Source of the DNA: Holophagae bacterium | GTDB taxonomy: Bacteria; Acidobacteriota; Holophagae; Acanthopleuribacterales; Acanthopleuribacteraceae | Reading direction: 5' to 3' | Assembly: GCA_030429565.1 (NCBI GenBank) | Contig: JAUIFE010000004.1 | Span: 346,848 to 410,847, forward strand | Length of the DNA: 64,000 nucleotides | Shown: positions 9,317 to 17,715 of the stretch, piece by piece | Position numbering within the stretch: the first letter of the stretch is position 1 | How the letters are laid out: each line of letters starts with the position of its first letter | Translations under genes and position numbers: made by a program | Notes under the pieces: generated by a model | Told to the model about the DNA's origin: nothing | Seen by the model: only the letters and a program-made list of their open reading frames with translations | The model's database searches: none

Positions 9317-9390
9317 ATGATTTGGCGCAAATTTCACCGGCAGCATATCCCAAAACGACGTCCGCGTCGGTGTTTTTTCGCGCCAAATCA
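9317..9390. repeat. Small inverted repeat upstream of the phosphatase gene
   Basis: TGATTTGGCGC (about 9317-9327) is matched by GCGCCAAATCA (about 9380-9390), with an inner CGACG/CGTCG pair. It lies in the promoter region of the gene at 8684-9298 and could form a hairpin in RNA or serve as an operator. Confidence 0.45.
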
Positions 9391-9400
9391 GCACGGTCAT

Positions 9401-9570
9401 TTAACCTAAGAAGCGCGATAAGAGCGAGGGGTTTTGGCTAAAGATCTGGAGCGAAATGGCTTGGGAAAAGCGGAAGCGCACCCATTGGGTGCGTTGCGCA
9501 TTTTCACAGGCCGTTGTAGCCCAGATGTTTAGCTAAAATCGCCGCGAGTTATCGCGCTTCTAAGGTTTAA
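9401..9570. repeat. Foldback element, copy A (170 bp long inverted repeat)
   Basis: The outer arms TTAACCTAAGAAGCGCGATAA (9401-9421, one base longer than this motif's core) and its near-complement at 9549-9570 match at 17 of 18 core positions. Inside, TTTTGGCTAAAGATCTGG pairs with the complement of the segment near 9520-9540 (16 of 18), and GCGCACCC-ATT-GGGTGCG forms the tip. The whole element can fold into one long imperfect hairpin. It shares internal segments (GCGAAATG-GTTG-GAAAA; TGTAGCCC) with copies B and D. The stop of the gene at 9560-9856 lies in its right arm. Confidence 0.75.
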
Positions 9571-9856
9571 GGGTGCGAAACAGGAAAACGGAAAACACCA
9601 ACGCGCCCAACAGACCGCCGATGATCACCACAGCCGACACGATTTCACCAATGAGCGCGGACGTTTCTTCACCGAACACGCCGCTCACCAGCAGCGGCAC
9701 GCCGATCACCAGTGCGGCGGCCAACGCGAGGCCGAAAACGAGACAGCCGGCCGAGGCGCCTTTGGTCATGCCGCGCAGGACCTCTTGTAAACGGCGCGCA
9801 CCGTTTAAGCCGGCGCCGTGGGGGTCAATGGGTGGCTGTTGGTAGGGATCATTCAC
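9560..9856 (-). CDS. Small membrane protein, NDPY-type N-terminus
   Basis: 98 residues from a GTG at 9856 with AAGGAG eight bases upstream; the open frame extends further but without a ribosome site. It starts M-N-D-P-Y, like its neighbours. Two hydrophobic segments (about 35-60 and 70-95) follow a short polar head, so it is probably an inner-membrane protein. The last codons and the TAG stop are supplied by the right arm of foldback copy A. No known family recognised. Confidence 0.65.
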   Translation of the reverse strand: MNDPYQQPPIDPHGAGLNGARRLQEVLRGMTKGASAGCLVFGLALAAALVIGVPLLVSGVFGEETSALIGEIVSAVVIIGGLLGALVFSVFLFRTLKP

Positions 9857-9940
9857 AGGACAGGCTCCTTGGGACGCGCTTGCGCCTAAGGTTAGGGTGC
9901 TGCCGCACCGACGCAAGTTGCGTTTAAAAGACCTTTCGGC

Positions 9941-10228
9941 TTACACGAACTCTTTAATGACCGCATAACAGGATACGAGCAGGAACAGCCCGCCAACCAG
10001 GACATCGCCCGAGGGCAGCACCGCCAACCAGTCGCGCATCTGTTCGTTGTAACCCAACAACAGGTGAATGAAGAAATCGCGACACCAAAAGCAAACATTA
10101 TAAAGCGGTACGATCAGTAAACCCGCCGCCAGAATTTTTAGGTAAATGCGGATGAAACGCTGCGTCAACGTGCGGTTGACCACACCGCGAAAGGTTTCGA
10201 CGTCGGGAGATTGATAGGGATTTTGCAT
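9941..10228 (-). CDS. Small membrane protein, NPYQSP N-terminus
   Basis: 95 residues, ATG with GGAGG eight bases upstream. It opens MQNPYQSP and has two hydrophobic stretches (about 30-50 and 75-92). Function unknown; it belongs with the other N/D-P-Y proteins of this island, which share head motif, size and strand but little else in sequence. Confidence 0.7.
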   Translation of the reverse strand: MQNPYQSPDVETFRGVVNRTLTQRFIRIYLKILAAGLLIVPLYNVCFWCRDFFIHLLLGYNEQMRDWLAVLPSGDVLVGGLFLLVSCYAVIKEFV

Positions 10229-10492
10229 GCCGGCGCCTCCGCGCGATATCCAGGGCTATGATTGGTGAAAATCTTGTGAATTAAGTATGGTACGTCACCG
10301 AGGTCGGGCGCGAAGCAGCGCAAAGAAGGGGCACCTTGTGCGAAAACAATAGCCGGTTACCAGCATCTAGGAGGCAAAAACGCAGGCTTGTCGGCGCCCC
10401 ATTACGTACCTCAAAGATCCCAAGCCGATGTTCAAGCCGCTTTGGTGACAAAATAGTGCATTCCTTTGTCGTCAACACAGACTGCGCCCGAT

Positions 10493-10665
10493 TTATTCCT
10501 TGCGGTTCGGGTCAAACTCCTTGTGCCACCACATGGCCCCGTATTCGTGGCTTTGGTTTGAGCCTGCCTGCCCTTTTTCGCCCACATCGGTCACACGTTG
10601 GCCCAGTCCCGGTTTTAGGGTGAAGGTCTTGCGATCAAGGTGCTGGTTTTTGTCGAACACAATTA
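10493..10665 (-). pseudogene. Possible gene remnant
   Basis: The minus frame reads a polar, protein-like stretch (with GLIVFDKNQHLDRK and HEYGAMWWHKEF) that ends in a stop at 10493 but has no start of its own: its upstream part is foldback copy B. It looks like the 3' end of a gene cut by the element. The rest of 10229-10492 holds only short, unconvincing frames and some GC-rich sequence resembling the segment near 12510-12545. Confidence 0.25.
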
Positions 10666-10829
10666 AACCTGAACTAAGCGATTCGGGTGGATGAAATCGC
10701 ACAAAATGTTGGTGCGAAACGTGTTGGAAAAAGCACAGGCGTACTGCCAAGTACGGCGAGCATTTTTACGAGACGTTGCAGCCCAACAGGTTGTGCGATT
10801 TCGCCGCCAAGAATCGCTTAATTCAGGTT
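10666..10829. repeat. Foldback element, copy B
   Basis: Left arm AACCTGAACTAAGCGATTC (10666-10684) and right arm at 10811-10829 are complementary at 18 of 19 positions. Both are followed inward by further pairing segments (GGTGGATGAAATCGCAC against GTGCGATTTCGCCGCC). The core carries TTGGTGCGAAA, GTTGGAAAAAGCACAG and GTTGCAGCCC, also seen in copy D. The stop of the gene 10823-11566 is in the right arm. Confidence 0.75.
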
Positions 10830-11566
10830 ATAAAACCGTCATTGCGGCCGTCTCGTACGAATTTGATTTTAAGCCCGGTTTGTTGTTCATTGCTGTTTAG
10901 TTCAAGGCCCAGGTTCGGCCGAAAATGGAGGCGCTCGCCGTATGATTCGGGCGCTGCGTAGAGATAGGTGGGTTGTACCGGCAAACTTACCGTGTCGATG
11001 ACCTCACGCTCCAATGCCCATTGAGCCGATTCCGTCGATGCGTTTTCCGTTTGCCAAGTGGCGCCGCCGTTATTGGTTTTGGCAACCGCGACGCTTGGTT
11101 GGCCGTGAGGACTTTTTTCGCTGGTGTAGGTAATCAGCATGCCTTCTGTTGGCGTGAAAAAATGAAACAAAACGACCTGGTCGGCGGAGATTTCGCCTAT
11201 GTCAACGAACTGCCAGGTTTTACCACCGTCCTTGGTGCAGACCATGCCGGTGATAAAATCATTACCTTCATAGCCGGTTTCAAGCAGGAACCAGGCATAG
11301 CGATCACCGAAGGTGGCGAAGGTGAAAAAGTTGCCGATTTCCCCTTTGAAATGGTGGCGGCGCCAAGTTTTACCCCGATCCCCCGAAACCATGATGCTGG
11401 GAAAGCCTTTGTCATAAAAATTGTTGTACAGTGAGGCGCCCATGATCAGCGTATCCGGCGGCAGCGAGGTTACCGCCGTCAGATTAAAGATCAGCGCCGG
11501 CGCCTTCGTATCGGCGTTCGTTGGTTGCAGAAAAAACAAAACGATGGCGAAACATAGGTTAGCCAA
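10823..11566 (-). CDS. Secreted Asp-box (BNR-repeat) protein
   Basis: 247 residues with a short N-terminal signal-like helix (LCFAIVLFFL). Three Asp-box motifs are visible: DRGKTW, DGGKTW and NGGATW, about 50-60 residues apart, typical of sialidase-type or photosystem-assembly-type beta-propeller blades. With only three, it is either a partial propeller or a small carbohydrate-associated protein. The C-terminus runs into foldback copy B and its TGA lies in the element's arm, so the natural end may be lost. Confidence 0.6.
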   Translation of the reverse strand: MANLCFAIVLFFLQPTNADTKAPALIFNLTAVTSLPPDTLIMGASLYNNFYDKGFPSIMVSGDRGKTWRRHHFKGEIGNFFTFATFGDRYAWFLLETGYEGNDFITGMVCTKDGGKTWQFVDIGEISADQVVLFHFFTPTEGMLITYTSEKSPHGQPSVAVAKTNNGGATWQTENASTESAQWALEREVIDTVSLPVQPTYLYAAPESYGERLHFRPNLGLELNSNEQQTGLKIKFVRDGRNDGFIT

Positions 11567-11578
11567 AAGGAACGCCTC

Positions 11579-11910
11579 TTATTTAAGGGATGATTTGTGC
11601 CCGGCTTGGGCGGCCTCACGACGGCGGCGGCGCCGCACTTTAAACCACAAGACCCCTACCAAAAAGATCGGAATCAAGAGTTGTAGTGCAAAGGGTTCGC
11701 GGGGAAAAATACCCTGTGATTGAACGACAAGACCATTGATTCTAAGGTGGTCTTCAAAAAAAACAAAATCGAAACCGAGGCGATGATCGTTAGTACCGTC
11801 GCGTACTGCTTGGCCGCATACTTCAGATCCGCTTTGTGGTTGGACGAGCCTGTCGGCTTTGGGTGTCGTTGTGCGGGATCGGGAATGGTCAAGGGCACAC
11901 CTCTCATCAT
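11579..11910 (-). pseudogene. Small two-helix membrane protein with frameshift at an A8/T8 run
   Basis: From 11910 the frame encodes a polar head and a first membrane helix (ATVLTIIASVSILFF), then passes a run of eight A (11756-11763, T8 on the coding strand) and soon ends at 11674. Shifting one base at that run opens a frame that continues to 11579. It holds a loop (FFEDHLRINGLVVQSQG), a second helix (LLIPIFLVGVLWF) and an arginine-rich tail, a normal small membrane protein. So the gene is either broken, slippery or mis-sequenced at the homopolymer. The start is uncertain. Confidence 0.5.
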
Positions 11911-11951
11911 CGGTGTCGGCTGCGGCTGTCGCCGGGTTGCGTCGGTTTATC

Positions 11952-12260
11952 TCAATCCTTAATCCGTCGGGTGACCATCACCCAAAACCCAACGATCAGC
12001 GAGACACTCACGACCACCGGCGTGCCAAAGAAAAAACCTTGCAGTGTGGCGCTTACCGCGCGCGCGCCGGTCTCGGGATCCTCAGGTCGGAAGTCGGTCA
12101 CAAAAGAAGAAACGATGAGCACCAAAAGGATGGTGCCAACCAAAAAGGTGAGACAGCTACCGAGCGCCGCCATCGCCAATCGTCTGACGCGGCGCGCGAC
12201 CTTATTGTCACTTGGCTGGTCCGGTAAATCTTTCTCAGGTGGGATGTAGGGATTGTTCAA
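11952..12260 (-). CDS. Small membrane protein, NNPY-type N-terminus
   Basis: 102 residues if started at TTG 12260, which gives M-N-N-P-Y-I-P-P, the shared head of this island, with GGGGC close upstream. A GTG at 12293 would add 11 residues. Two hydrophobic segments (about 30-55 and 75-98) with a basic patch RRVRR before the first suggest N-in topology. Size and layout match the 12620-12925 protein (PYVPP head), so the two are probably old paralogues. Function unknown. Confidence 0.65.
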   Translation of the reverse strand: MNNPYIPPEKDLPDQPSDNKVARRVRRLAMAALGSCLTFLVGTILLVLIVSSFVTDFRPEDPETGARAVSATLQGFFFGTPVVVSVSLIVGFWVMVTRRIKD

Positions 12261-12392
12261 AATGGCGCCCCGTGCTGCATTGTGCGGTGACACGTCTTCT
12301 AAAACGGGTTAGGTCGGGAACAGGTGGCATCTTGAAAGAGAAAAGGTTCAACCTGGAACCTGTTTTATTTTAGATGGGCCCCGTCGGCTGTT

Positions 12393-12628
12393 GAAACTTG
12401 ATTTGAGCGATTCGGGAGGGTGAAATCGCGCAAGGTTTGACGCAGGCAGCGTCAAGCGTTGATGTGAAACCTGTCGGAAAAACCACCGGGGTTGCCATCC
12501 GAACGTACCGGCACGAATGGCGAAAGAGAACGAGGGGCACCGCCATACATCGGGATGCGGCTACCAAAGGCTGCATCCCGATGTATGGTGAATTTCCTCT
12601 ATTCTGTCACCGCCGGTGCTTAATCCAC
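12393..12628. repeat. Foldback element, copy C (diverged), with strong hairpin
   Basis: The left end (ACTTGATTTGAGCGATTCGG then TGAAATCGC) matches copy B, followed by an inserted GACGC-GCGTC hairpin and a degraded core (GATGTGAAACCTGTCGG). Near 12543-12588 lies a 16-bp perfect stem (ccatacatcgggatgc) with a 14-nt loop. The right arm is only recognisable as CCGCC...GCTTAATCCA at about 12610-12627 and contains the stop of the next gene. Confidence 0.5.
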
Positions 12629-12925
12629 CGTGCGACGCACGAGCAAGACCCAAAGGCCCACCAGGAGTGAGACGAAAAAGACCATGAGGATCCCAAGGAT
12701 TAAGGTGTAGGAAGCGGCGGCATTTCTTTGCATCGCATCTTGCACATTGCCAACCCCCATTTCCGAAATGAAGGTTCTCACGAAAACCACCACCACAATC
12801 CAGCCGAGGATCAGTGTGTGGAGACAAGCGAACAATGCTTTTCCCACGCGACGCCCGCATCGCGGAAGGATCATGTCGCCAGGGCTAACCTCGTATTCTT
12901 TTGGGGGAACATAGGGGTCACTCAA
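12620..12925 (-). CDS. Small membrane protein, SDPYVPP N-terminus
   Basis: 101 residues from TTG 12925 (M-S-D-P-Y-V-P-P), with GGGAGG six bases upstream; this decides the start against a longer frame reaching 13054. Two membrane helices (about 35-58 and 78-97) end in a basic RRTVD tail almost identical to the RRIKD tail of 11952-12260. Probably a paralogue of that gene. Its TAA lies in the degenerate right arm of foldback copy C. Confidence 0.65.
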   Translation of the reverse strand: MSDPYVPPKEYEVSPGDMILPRCGRRVGKALFACLHTLILGWIVVVVFVRTFISEMGVGNVQDAMQRNAAASYTLILGILMVFFVSLLVGLWVLLVRRTVD

Positions 12926-13068
12926 ATGCAAACCTCCCATCGTGAGCGATATAATTGACAGCGCTACCAAGAAAAGCGAAAAGTTGCGCCGTGCGGTTCC
13001 ATGGGTTTGGAATATAGCCGGCCCCACCGTTGTTTTGATAAGAGCTTGCACCATGGAAGAAGGTTGTT

Positions 13069-13674
13069 TTGACGCTTGATAGCCTACTCAATGACATTCG
13101 CGCTTGTACCTTGTGCACCGCGCAATTGCCGGCCGGTCCGCGCCCCGTCGTGCAAGCCCATCGCCAGGCACGGTTGTTAATCGCCGGCCAAGCACCGGGT
13201 CGGCGCGTCCACGAAAGCGGCATTCCCTTTGATGATCCCAGTGGCGACCGTCTGCGTGCCTGGCTCGGCATCGATGCCGACACTTTCTACAACCCGGAAC
13301 ACGTCGCGATTGTGCCCATGGGTTTTTGTTACCCCGGCACCGGCCAAAGCGGTGACCTGCCGCCGCGACCTGAGTGCGCCGAAGCGTGGCGCGCCAAGCT
13401 CCTCGCCCAATTACCGCAAGTCCAACTCACGATTGTGCTGGGCACTTACGCGCTGCGCTACCATTTCGGCGACAAGGGCCCGCTCACAGCCAGGGTCAAG
13501 GCTTGGCGCGAAACCTGGCCAAGCCGTGTCGCCTTGCCCCATCCCAGCCCACGCAATAACCGTTGGCTCAAACAAAACCCCTGGTTCGCTGCCGAGCTGG
13601 TGCCGGCACTGCAACAACGCGTTACCCAGGTGCTGGCACCCGGCGACGAGATGGATCACTGTGGATGCAGGTGA
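13069..13674 (+). CDS. Uracil-DNA glycosylase superfamily protein
   Basis: 201 residues from TTG 13069, which has GAAGAAGG five bases upstream. It has a CxxC pair early (ACTLCTA, about 12-18), the superfamily's motif 1 region GQAPGRRVHESG (about 40-51) with FDDPSGDRLRAWLG, and a late HPSPRN (motif 2-like). This matches the uracil-DNA glycosylase-like proteins of about 190-200 residues common in proteobacteria. It may act in base-excision repair; activity is not certain from sequence. It is convergent with the gene at 13682, 7 nt apart. Confidence 0.7.
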   Translation: MTLDSLLNDIRACTLCTAQLPAGPRPVVQAHRQARLLIAGQAPGRRVHESGIPFDDPSGDRLRAWLGIDADTFYNPEHVAIVPMGFCYPGTGQSGDLPPRPECAEAWRAKLLAQLPQVQLTIVLGTYALRYHFGDKGPLTARVKAWRETWPSRVALPHPSPRNNRWLKQNPWFAAELVPALQQRVTQVLAPGDEMDHCGCR

Positions 13675-13681
13675 AACACCG

Positions 13682-13987
13682 CTACGTTTTCTTTTTCCGC
13701 ATGGCTTTGGCGTAGAAGATAGCGAACACGATCATGCCGCCAAGTATCAAAAAGACCGTTATCGGAACGGCATAAAGCTCCCCCATTTCCTCGCCCAATC
13801 GAAACGATGCATCCGGGTCTTGCGGCGTTTGGAGCTTGGCGGTGGTGATGGCGGTGATAACCATGATACTCGCAAACCACCCACCAATCATGAACAGGCA
13901 ACCGGCAAAGCAGCCGTGGCGAAAACCTTTGGCATGGGGATTAAGTGGTTGTTTTGGTGGCGTTTCACCCTGTAGGTCTTCGGTCAA
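13682..13987 (-). CDS. Small membrane protein, paralogue pair member 1
   Basis: 101 residues from TTG 13987 (AGG eight bases upstream). A polar head with TPPKQPLNP and AKGFRHGCF leads to a glycine-rich helix (FMIGGWFASIMVIT). A second helix near the C-terminus (VPITVFLILGGMIVFAIF) ends in a basic tail (KAMRKKKT). Head motif and layout match 14162-14443, so the two are tandem paralogues. No family recognised. A longer frame reaches 14149 but has no better start. Confidence 0.55.
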   Translation of the reverse strand: MTEDLQGETPPKQPLNPHAKGFRHGCFAGCLFMIGGWFASIMVITAITTAKLQTPQDPDASFRLGEEMGELYAVPITVFLILGGMIVFAIFYAKAMRKKKT

Positions 13988-14161
13988 AGCGACATCCTTT
14001 TTCTCGTTTAACGGTGATTTTATGGATAGGGAACGAAGCAGAACCCTTGCCAACGGTGGCGTCGTTCGGCCAGTCCCGTTTGACATGATCGCTTTATTGG
14101 TCTCGGTATTGGTGCGCTTAACCTTGAGCGGTGAGACGCCGCTAAGCAAGGCCCGTCCTGA

Positions 14162-14443
14162 CTAGGATTCTTTATTGGCTCTTTTGTAAAAATAATAAAA
14201 TATCAAAACGGAACCAATTAACACGATGGGGTAGCCTACGCCGCCTATTTGTCCGCCGATAGATCCGGCTTCCGCTTGATCACCACCCATTTGCATCTTG
14301 TTGACCACAACCACACCGATGACAAAAATCACCGTAAACCAGCCGGCGACTAAAGCGATGCAGCCTCCAAACAACCGTGGCGAAAGCCTTTGGCGGAAGG
14401 GTTGAGCGGTTGTGTTGTTTGGGATACTGTTTCCGTTCTTCAT
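14162..14443 (-). CDS. Small membrane protein, paralogue pair member 2, with compensated frameshift
   Basis: 93 residues. The second half (FGGCIALVAGWF, then a second helix and KRANKES tail) aligns with the 13682-13987 protein. The first 25 residues do not, but the next frame of the same DNA reads QPLNPSAKGFRHGC, nearly the paralogue's head. A single T missing near 14380 (TTT where the paralogue has TTTT) explains the switch, so the present N-terminus is out-of-frame sequence rescued by another start. Probably damaged or a sequencing slip. Confidence 0.45.
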   Translation of the reverse strand: MKNGNSIPNNTTAQPFRQRLSPRLFGGCIALVAGWFTVIFVIGVVVVNKMQMGGDQAEAGSIGGQIGGVGYPIVLIGSVLIFYYFYKRANKES

Positions 14444-14551
14444 TCATGAAGGTATATTCCTGGCTGATTTATTTTGTTCATTCGACGATTTCACCACCCT
14501 GAAACAGATCATCAGATCATTGAAGAAATCGGCACATGGTAACGTAAGACT

Positions 14552-14900
14552 TTAGCCACTGCTGCTCATGAAATACGCCATGCGGCGCTGGTCGAGCAAA
14601 AACCAACCCTCGGGTTTCTCAACCTCTAGGTCATTGTGGATGTAAAAGTGTTGCGCCTCAATGGCTTTGCGGACGTCATTCGCGGCAAGAATCCTGTGCG
14701 GCCGGAACGGTGTTTTTCATGAGGGTGTAGGTCGCATGGGTGTCTGGTAGCAGAAATAGTTGAGGCCTTCCGGCGATGTTTTGCGCTCGGTATTGGGGAT
14801 CGCCCGGCTACCGGCCGATGAGGTAAAGGAATCCGGGTCAAAAAACGTGAGCGTGAGCGCCGTCTGTAGGCGTTGCCGAAATAGCATCGGCGACAAAGGA
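14552..14900 (-). pseudogene. Degraded gene remnant
   Basis: One minus frame reads protein-like sequence over about 110 codons (TFFDPDSFTSSAG, then an in-frame stop, then AIEAQHFYIHNDLEVEKPEG and LLDQRRMAYFMSSSG) and ends at 14552. Around the internal stop another frame looks better (TYTLMKNTVPAAQD), so at least one indel plus a stop are present. No start and no recognisable family. Confidence 0.4.
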
Positions 14901-14907
14901 TTTTGAT

Positions 14908-17715
14908 ATGCGTGTGCCTTGGGAAAAATTGGAAGAAGCCTTTGAGCAGTGCCACGCCTTGACCGGTGAGCCGCGTCGCGCCTACCTCAACGACTTGGCC
15001 AAACAGGATACCGAGTTGTTCCTTGAGTTACGCAAGCTGCTGGAAGCCGATGATTTGGCGGCGGCCGATTCGTTTTTTGAGCCAGGGGCATTGCAGGCGG
15101 CGAGTTTGTTGAAGGATCATTTCGTCGGGAAACAAATCGGCACCTTCACCATCAAAGACATGATCGGCGAGGGCGGCATGGGCGCCGTTTACCGCGCCGA
15201 ACAAACACGCCCGTTCCATCGTTTGGCTGCGATCAAGGTCATTTGGGCCAGTCACACCAACGAACACCTGCTGCGCCGCTTCGATGTCGAGGTGCAAACG
15301 CTGGCGCGCCTCAACCATCCCAACATCGCGTCGGTTTATTTTTCGGGTGTGACCGACAACGGCCTGCCGTACTTCTGCATGGAGCTGATCGACGGCCGGC
15401 CGCTCGATGTTTACTGCCGGGAAAACAGCTTGGGTGTCGCCGATCGATTAACCCTCTTCGCCGAAATCTGTCGCGCCGTGCATTTCGCCCACCAACGCGG
15501 CGTGATTCACCGCGATATCAAGCCGGCCAACATCTTGATCGCGGAAGTCGACGGCCGGCCGCAAGTCAAAATGATTGACTTCGGCATCGCCAAAGCCGTG
15601 CAAGACGACAAACAAATCGAACACAGCTTCCAGGTCACCGCCACCTTACTCACCATTCCCGGCATGGCGGTCGGCACCTTGGGTTACATGAGCCCGGAAC
15701 AAACGTTGGTCAGCGATCAAGACGTCGACCTGCGCACCGACGTCTACGCGTTAGGCGTGGTCCTGTACGAACTGTTGGTCGGCGATTTACCCATCTCGCG
15801 GCAAACCATTTCCGAAAAAAGCTGGGACCAAATCTTCAAAGCAATCCGCGACAAAACACCAGCCATCCCAAGCCAGGCGGTTCTGAGCGTTGAAGGGGAA
15901 CCACACGGCGAAATCGGCCTCGGTAAAGCCGCACTCAGCAAAAAGTACCGAGGCGACATCGACTGGATGGTCATGAAAGCGCTGGCCAAAGAACCAGACC
16001 GCCGCTATGAAAGTGCCTTAGCCTTCGCGGAAGACTGCGAACGCCATCTCACCAACGAACCCGTTCTGGCCTGTCCGCCAAGCCTGGGTTACCTAATCAG
16101 CCGTTTTGTTAAAAGAAACAAAGGCCTAAGCGCAGGTCTCGCTGTCGTTTTGGTTGCGCTACTGGTCGGTCTTATAGGACTTGGCGCCGGCTATTACCAA
16201 GCAAAACAAGCTGAAAAGCGCATGGAAAAGGAAATAGAAACCGCCAATACAACCATTGATGTACTAGAAGAATTCATCGTTTCAGTTACGCCTTCAAAAG
16301 AGGGCGCTGATGTGAAAATGATGGACCGATTGAATAAATTTGCACCTACTATCCAAGAGCTCGGATTAAGTGATGCTATTCGAGGTAAATTGCATTTTGT
16401 CATAGGTAAAGCATATTTTGCTATTGGTAGTTACCCCGATGCCGACTATCATTTTTCTTCGGCTGAGATTTTGCTCAAGAAAGCTAATGGGCACACGATT
16501 TTTGAATCGAGCAAAGAAGCGCAAGCCATTATTGAAGGGTTGGGTGAGATAGAAAGAAAGTCATCTTTTACAAGGGAAGGTCAAGAAATCAGTAGCGACC
16601 TGGTTGTTAATTATTACAATAGTATTTTTATGTTCTATCGCTATACGGATTTGAGTATTGAGTCTGCTCGCCGGATTGAATTGGTGAGATCCGAAAAGTT
16701 TCTTAAGCTTTCAGAGGATGTACACAGTAGATATCATAAACAGAGTGGGGTTTTAAGAGCACGGTTTTTTCGAGCTAAGGCGATATTTTACCAGTATCAA
16801 TGTGATTACCGTAAAGCGATTGGATATTTTGTCGCAAGCAACCGATTGCTTCAATCAGAAGGGGTTGTAAATAAGGCGTTTGTTGATAACTGCATAGACC
16901 TCTCTGTTGTCTTTAATCAAGAAGGTAATATAGAAAATGCAGAATATTATATAAATAAAGCTCAAATGTTATCGCTCAAAGCTTATGGTAAGAAAAGCGA
17001 TAAAACATTTAGGGTTTTTGTTTTTAATATATATAATCTCATAGAGCGAGGCGACTATGAAGAAGCCTTAGACCTCGGCATGGGGATATTGAATTACGCT
17101 TCTTATATGGAATCGATAGGAGATGACAAAAATCTGATGTACCTCCTTCGGCTTGCAGAGGTAGCTTCAAGCCGATCTGGAAACCAAGACGCATTTCTTG
17201 AGTTTATTGAAAGTTTTAATGAAGCTTTTTTGGGATCAAAAATGGACTATTACGGTTCCTTGATCCGGAATGGCACTTATGGTAGTGCTTTGTATAATGC
17301 GGGGAAAAAAGATGCTTCGCTTTCTTTACTCCTGATAGCCTATGGGTTCGCTAATGAAATCGGGCATTATCGACCACAACTTTCTGCTGAATATGCGCTA
17401 AATTTGTCATTTGGATTTTATGAACTCGGTGACTTTAGAGAGGCTACTGATTGGGGGTGCGTGGCAATAAGTCATCTTGAGAGAATTATATGCGATGTTG
17501 ATGTTTCGTTATTGATGGACTGTAAAATACAGTGGGTTAAGTCTTTAGTTGAAAGTGATTACCCGGAAGGTGTCGAAGAGTTGGATAATGTGATACGAGA
17601 AGTTCGCCGTGATTTCGGTGAGAATCATGAAAAAGCAGTTTCTTTAGAAGCTTATAAAGACGCCATGGATGAACGCCTCAAGGTGAAAGGTCATACACTG
17701 ATGAACTCTAAATAA
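14908..17715 (+). CDS. Membrane Ser/Thr protein kinase with extracytoplasmic repeat region
   Basis: 935 residues. An N-terminal helical stretch (1-75) precedes a Hanks-type kinase domain (about 78-385) with GEGGMGAVY (87-95), Lys110, the HRDIKPAN catalytic loop (201-208) and DFG (224-226), all intact. One membrane helix follows (about 407-429), then a 500-residue C-terminal half with TPR-like helical pairs, probably extracytoplasmic. The kinase half is GC-rich like its neighbours. From about 16,200, just after the membrane helix, the DNA becomes clearly AT-rich with different codon use. That suggests a domain swap or a transferred or rapidly evolving sensor half. It is a single gene with no partner phosphatase nearby. 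Confidence 0.9.
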   Translation: MRVPWEKLEEAFEQCHALTGEPRRAYLNDLAKQDTELFLELRKLLEADDLAAADSFFEPGALQAASLLKDHFVGKQIGTFTIKDMIGEGGMGAVYRAEQTRPFHRLAAIKVIWASHTNEHLLRRFDVEVQTLARLNHPNIASVYFSGVTDNGLPYFCMELIDGRPLDVYCRENSLGVADRLTLFAEICRAVHFAHQRGVIHRDIKPANILIAEVDGRPQVKMIDFGIAKAVQDDKQIEHSFQVTATLLTIPGMAVGTLGYMSPEQTLVSDQDVDLRTDVYALGVVLYELLVGDLPISRQTISEKSWDQIFKAIRDKTPAIPSQAVLSVEGEPHGEIGLGKAALSKKYRGDIDWMVMKALAKEPDRRYESALAFAEDCERHLTNEPVLACPPSLGYLISRFVKRNKGLSAGLAVVLVALLVGLIGLGAGYYQAKQAEKRMEKEIETANTTIDVLEEFIVSVTPSKEGADVKMMDRLNKFAPTIQELGLSDAIRGKLHFVIGKAYFAIGSYPDADYHFSSAEILLKKANGHTIFESSKEAQAIIEGLGEIERKSSFTREGQEISSDLVVNYYNSIFMFYRYTDLSIESARRIELVRSEKFLKLSEDVHSRYHKQSGVLRARFFRAKAIFYQYQCDYRKAIGYFVASNRLLQSEGVVNKAFVDNCIDLSVVFNQEGNIENAEYYINKAQMLSLKAYGKKSDKTFRVFVFNIYNLIERGDYEEALDLGMGILNYASYMESIGDDKNLMYLLRLAEVASSRSGNQDAFLEFIESFNEAFLGSKMDYYGSLIRNGTYGSALYNAGKKDASLSLLLIAYGFANEIGHYRPQLSAEYALNLSFGFYELGDFREATDWGCVAISHLERIICDVDVSLLMDCKIQWVKSLVESDYPEGVEELDNVIREVRRDFGENHEKAVSLEAYKDAMDERLKVKGHTLMNSK

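Noticed and set aside
10281-10478. 65-codon minus frame
   Set aside because: No ribosome site, poor composition, inside repeat-like sequence.
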